A DNA stretch of 16,030 bases from assembly GCA_014729595.1 (NCBI GenBank), contig WJJU01000382.1, forward strand, positions 1 through 16,030, in the 5' to 3' direction. The position numbers and the translations under genes were made by a program. Shown piece by piece: positions 15,463-16,030 of the stretch. Every line of letters starts with the position of its first letter. Within the stretch, counting starts at the first letter, position 1. A model generated the notes under the pieces. The model was not told where the DNA came from, did not search any database, and worked only from the letters and a program-made list of their open reading frames with translations. This DNA comes from Chitinivibrionales bacterium (GTDB taxonomy: Bacteria; Fibrobacterota; Chitinivibrionia; Chitinivibrionales; WJMI01).

Positions 15463-15620
15463 CTCTGTGATGGGTAAAAATAGCGGATTGGGCGGAGCGG
15501 ACGCAAGGCGGCCGAGAGTATATTCATTGTTCGTTCATAGTGCTTTAGTTTAAAGCGTCTAAGAGCCGCTTTCAAATGGACTACCCCATCGTTGCAGATA
15601 AATCCGGTTGACATTTATTT
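15463..15620. other. Intergenic sequence without a convincing gene
   Basis: Together with 15358-15462 this makes a gap of about 260 bases between mutL and the small doubtful plus-strand frame (about 390 to the end of the right-edge gene). It contains two overlapping short hairpins at 15542-15572 and a TTGACA at 15608. No tRNA or other structural RNA was recognised. Confidence 0.5.
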
Positions 15621-15638
15621 ATGTATTTTAATTATGAT
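15608..15638 (+). promoter_or_regulatory. Possible weak promoter
   Basis: TTGACA (15608-15613) is a perfect -35 consensus. The best -10 partner, TATGAT (15633-15638), lies 19 bases away, longer than optimal; ATTATG at 17 bases is a poorer match. It would transcribe toward the doubtful frame at 15621-15809. Confidence 0.25.
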
Positions 15639-15809
15639 GAGGTAAAACCAAGGGACATGATCGTCGACCTCGACCGCTTCAATGTTTGGGATTGCCTTAG
15701 CGGACGATTTAGTGAGGTAAACATGGACTTCGAAACGGCACTTAAACCCTTAAGCAATGCGGAAATCGGCCCATTTTTCACACCCTTTGACCGCCGCGGA
15801 GTAGTTTAG
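15621..15809 (+). CDS. Doubtful small hypothetical protein
   Basis: A 62-residue frame from ATG 15621, or 50 residues from ATG 15657, or 28 from ATG 15723. The first has no ribosome-binding site, the second has AAGGGA too close (one base), and the third has GAGG seven bases upstream. The -35-like TTGACA just upstream is the only other support. The product has no signal peptide, membrane segment or recognised motif, and its last 60 bases overlap the convergent right-edge gene. It is more likely to be non-coding than a real gene. Confidence 0.2.
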   Translation: MYFNYDEVKPRDMIVDLDRFNVWDCLSGRFSEVNMDFETALKPLSNAEIGPFFTPFDRRGVV

Positions 15810-16030
15810 CGAAGTCCCCTCCATACCCTGTTTGACATGGCACAACTGGTCCCGCAGAAGCTCACTCTGTTCGGGGAGCAGGTAACAGGAGCAACCGGCG
15901 AGGCGCGCGTTTTTCTCATACTCAAATGAATGCTCCCATGCGATTACGATTACCGGAACAGCCGTGAAATCCTGTGTGGTTCGCCTGATTACTTTAACTT
16001 TTCGAACCTGCGTGGAAGACACCAGGAGTG
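15750..16030 (-). CDS. Degenerate receiver-like protein, 5' end beyond the window
   Basis: The minus-strand frame is open to the window edge; 92 complete codons and a TAA stop at 15752-15750 are visible. The region VPVIVIAWEHSFEYEKNARL followed by AGCSCYLLPEQSELLRDQL matches the second half of a response-regulator receiver (strand 4, helix 4, strand 5 with the AG..YL.P signature, helix 5). The key residues are altered: the switch Thr/Ser after PVIVI is Ala, and the Lys before Pro is Leu. No Asp stands where the phosphoacceptor would be expected in the visible part. About 25 residues without a recognised motif follow the domain. A GTG at 16022 could be a start but would cut the domain, so a start outside the window is more likely. 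Confidence 0.6.
   Translation of the reverse strand, partial: LLVSSTQVRKVKVIRRTTQDFTAVPVIVIAWEHSFEYEKNARLAGCSCYLLPEQSELLRDQLCHVKQGMEGTSLNYSAAVKGCEKWADFRIA

Noticed and set aside
1..16030. Mobile elements, CRISPR arrays, toxin-antitoxin or defence systems
   Set aside because: No transposase, integrase, Cas, phage or toxin-like protein, no terminal inverted repeats with target duplications and no regularly spaced repeats were found.

Overview
The window looks like chromosomal DNA from a Gram-negative bacterium of moderate G+C. It carries an Ig-repeat surface protein, a predicted outer-membrane protein, and housekeeping genes (tsaD, ftsY, mtaB, mutL) mixed with small signalling proteins. The gene content and style (Asp-rich surface protein, HDOD and STAS proteins, MtaB-type methylthiotransferase, short FtsY) suggest an uncultivated FCB-type lineage such as Zixibacteria. 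That placement is an inference from style, not a sequence match. No insertion sequence, phage gene, CRISPR array, rRNA or tRNA was recognised.

Left part (1-5534). The window opens inside a long Ig-like repeat protein (plus strand, 5' end missing), followed closely by a secreted, probably outer-membrane, protein. Convergent to them is a self-contained unit on the minus strand: a consensus promoter, a 72-74 residue exported peptide, and a UUCG-capped terminator. Next comes a lone receiver-domain protein lacking its phosphoacceptor Asp, then a 467-base stretch with no convincing gene.

Middle (5535-6690). tsaD (t6A tRNA modification) is followed after 22 bases by a 48-residue single-pass membrane protein with a good ribosome-binding site.

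Right part (6774-15357). Eight genes lie on the minus strand in the order mutL, two-STAS protein, mtaB, HDOD, HDOD, then (after 251 bases) ftsY, cyclic-nucleotide-binding protein, AI-2E family membrane protein. Overlaps of 20, 4 and 14 bases and gaps of 6 and 50 bases indicate two co-transcribed, partly translationally coupled blocks: mismatch repair/tRNA thiolation/signalling, and protein targeting/membrane. TsaD and MtaB act one after the other on A37 of ANN-decoding tRNAs.

Right edge (15358-16030). An intergenic region with a long inverted repeat and a weak promoter-like site precedes the 3' part of a second degenerate receiver-like gene cut by the window edge.

No wholly new multi-gene system was proven. 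The best candidates for a second look are the Ig domain split by an Asp-rich insertion, the autonomous exported-peptide gene, the phosphorylation-deficient receivers, two possible clamp-binding motifs in MutL, and the palindromic region upstream of mutL.
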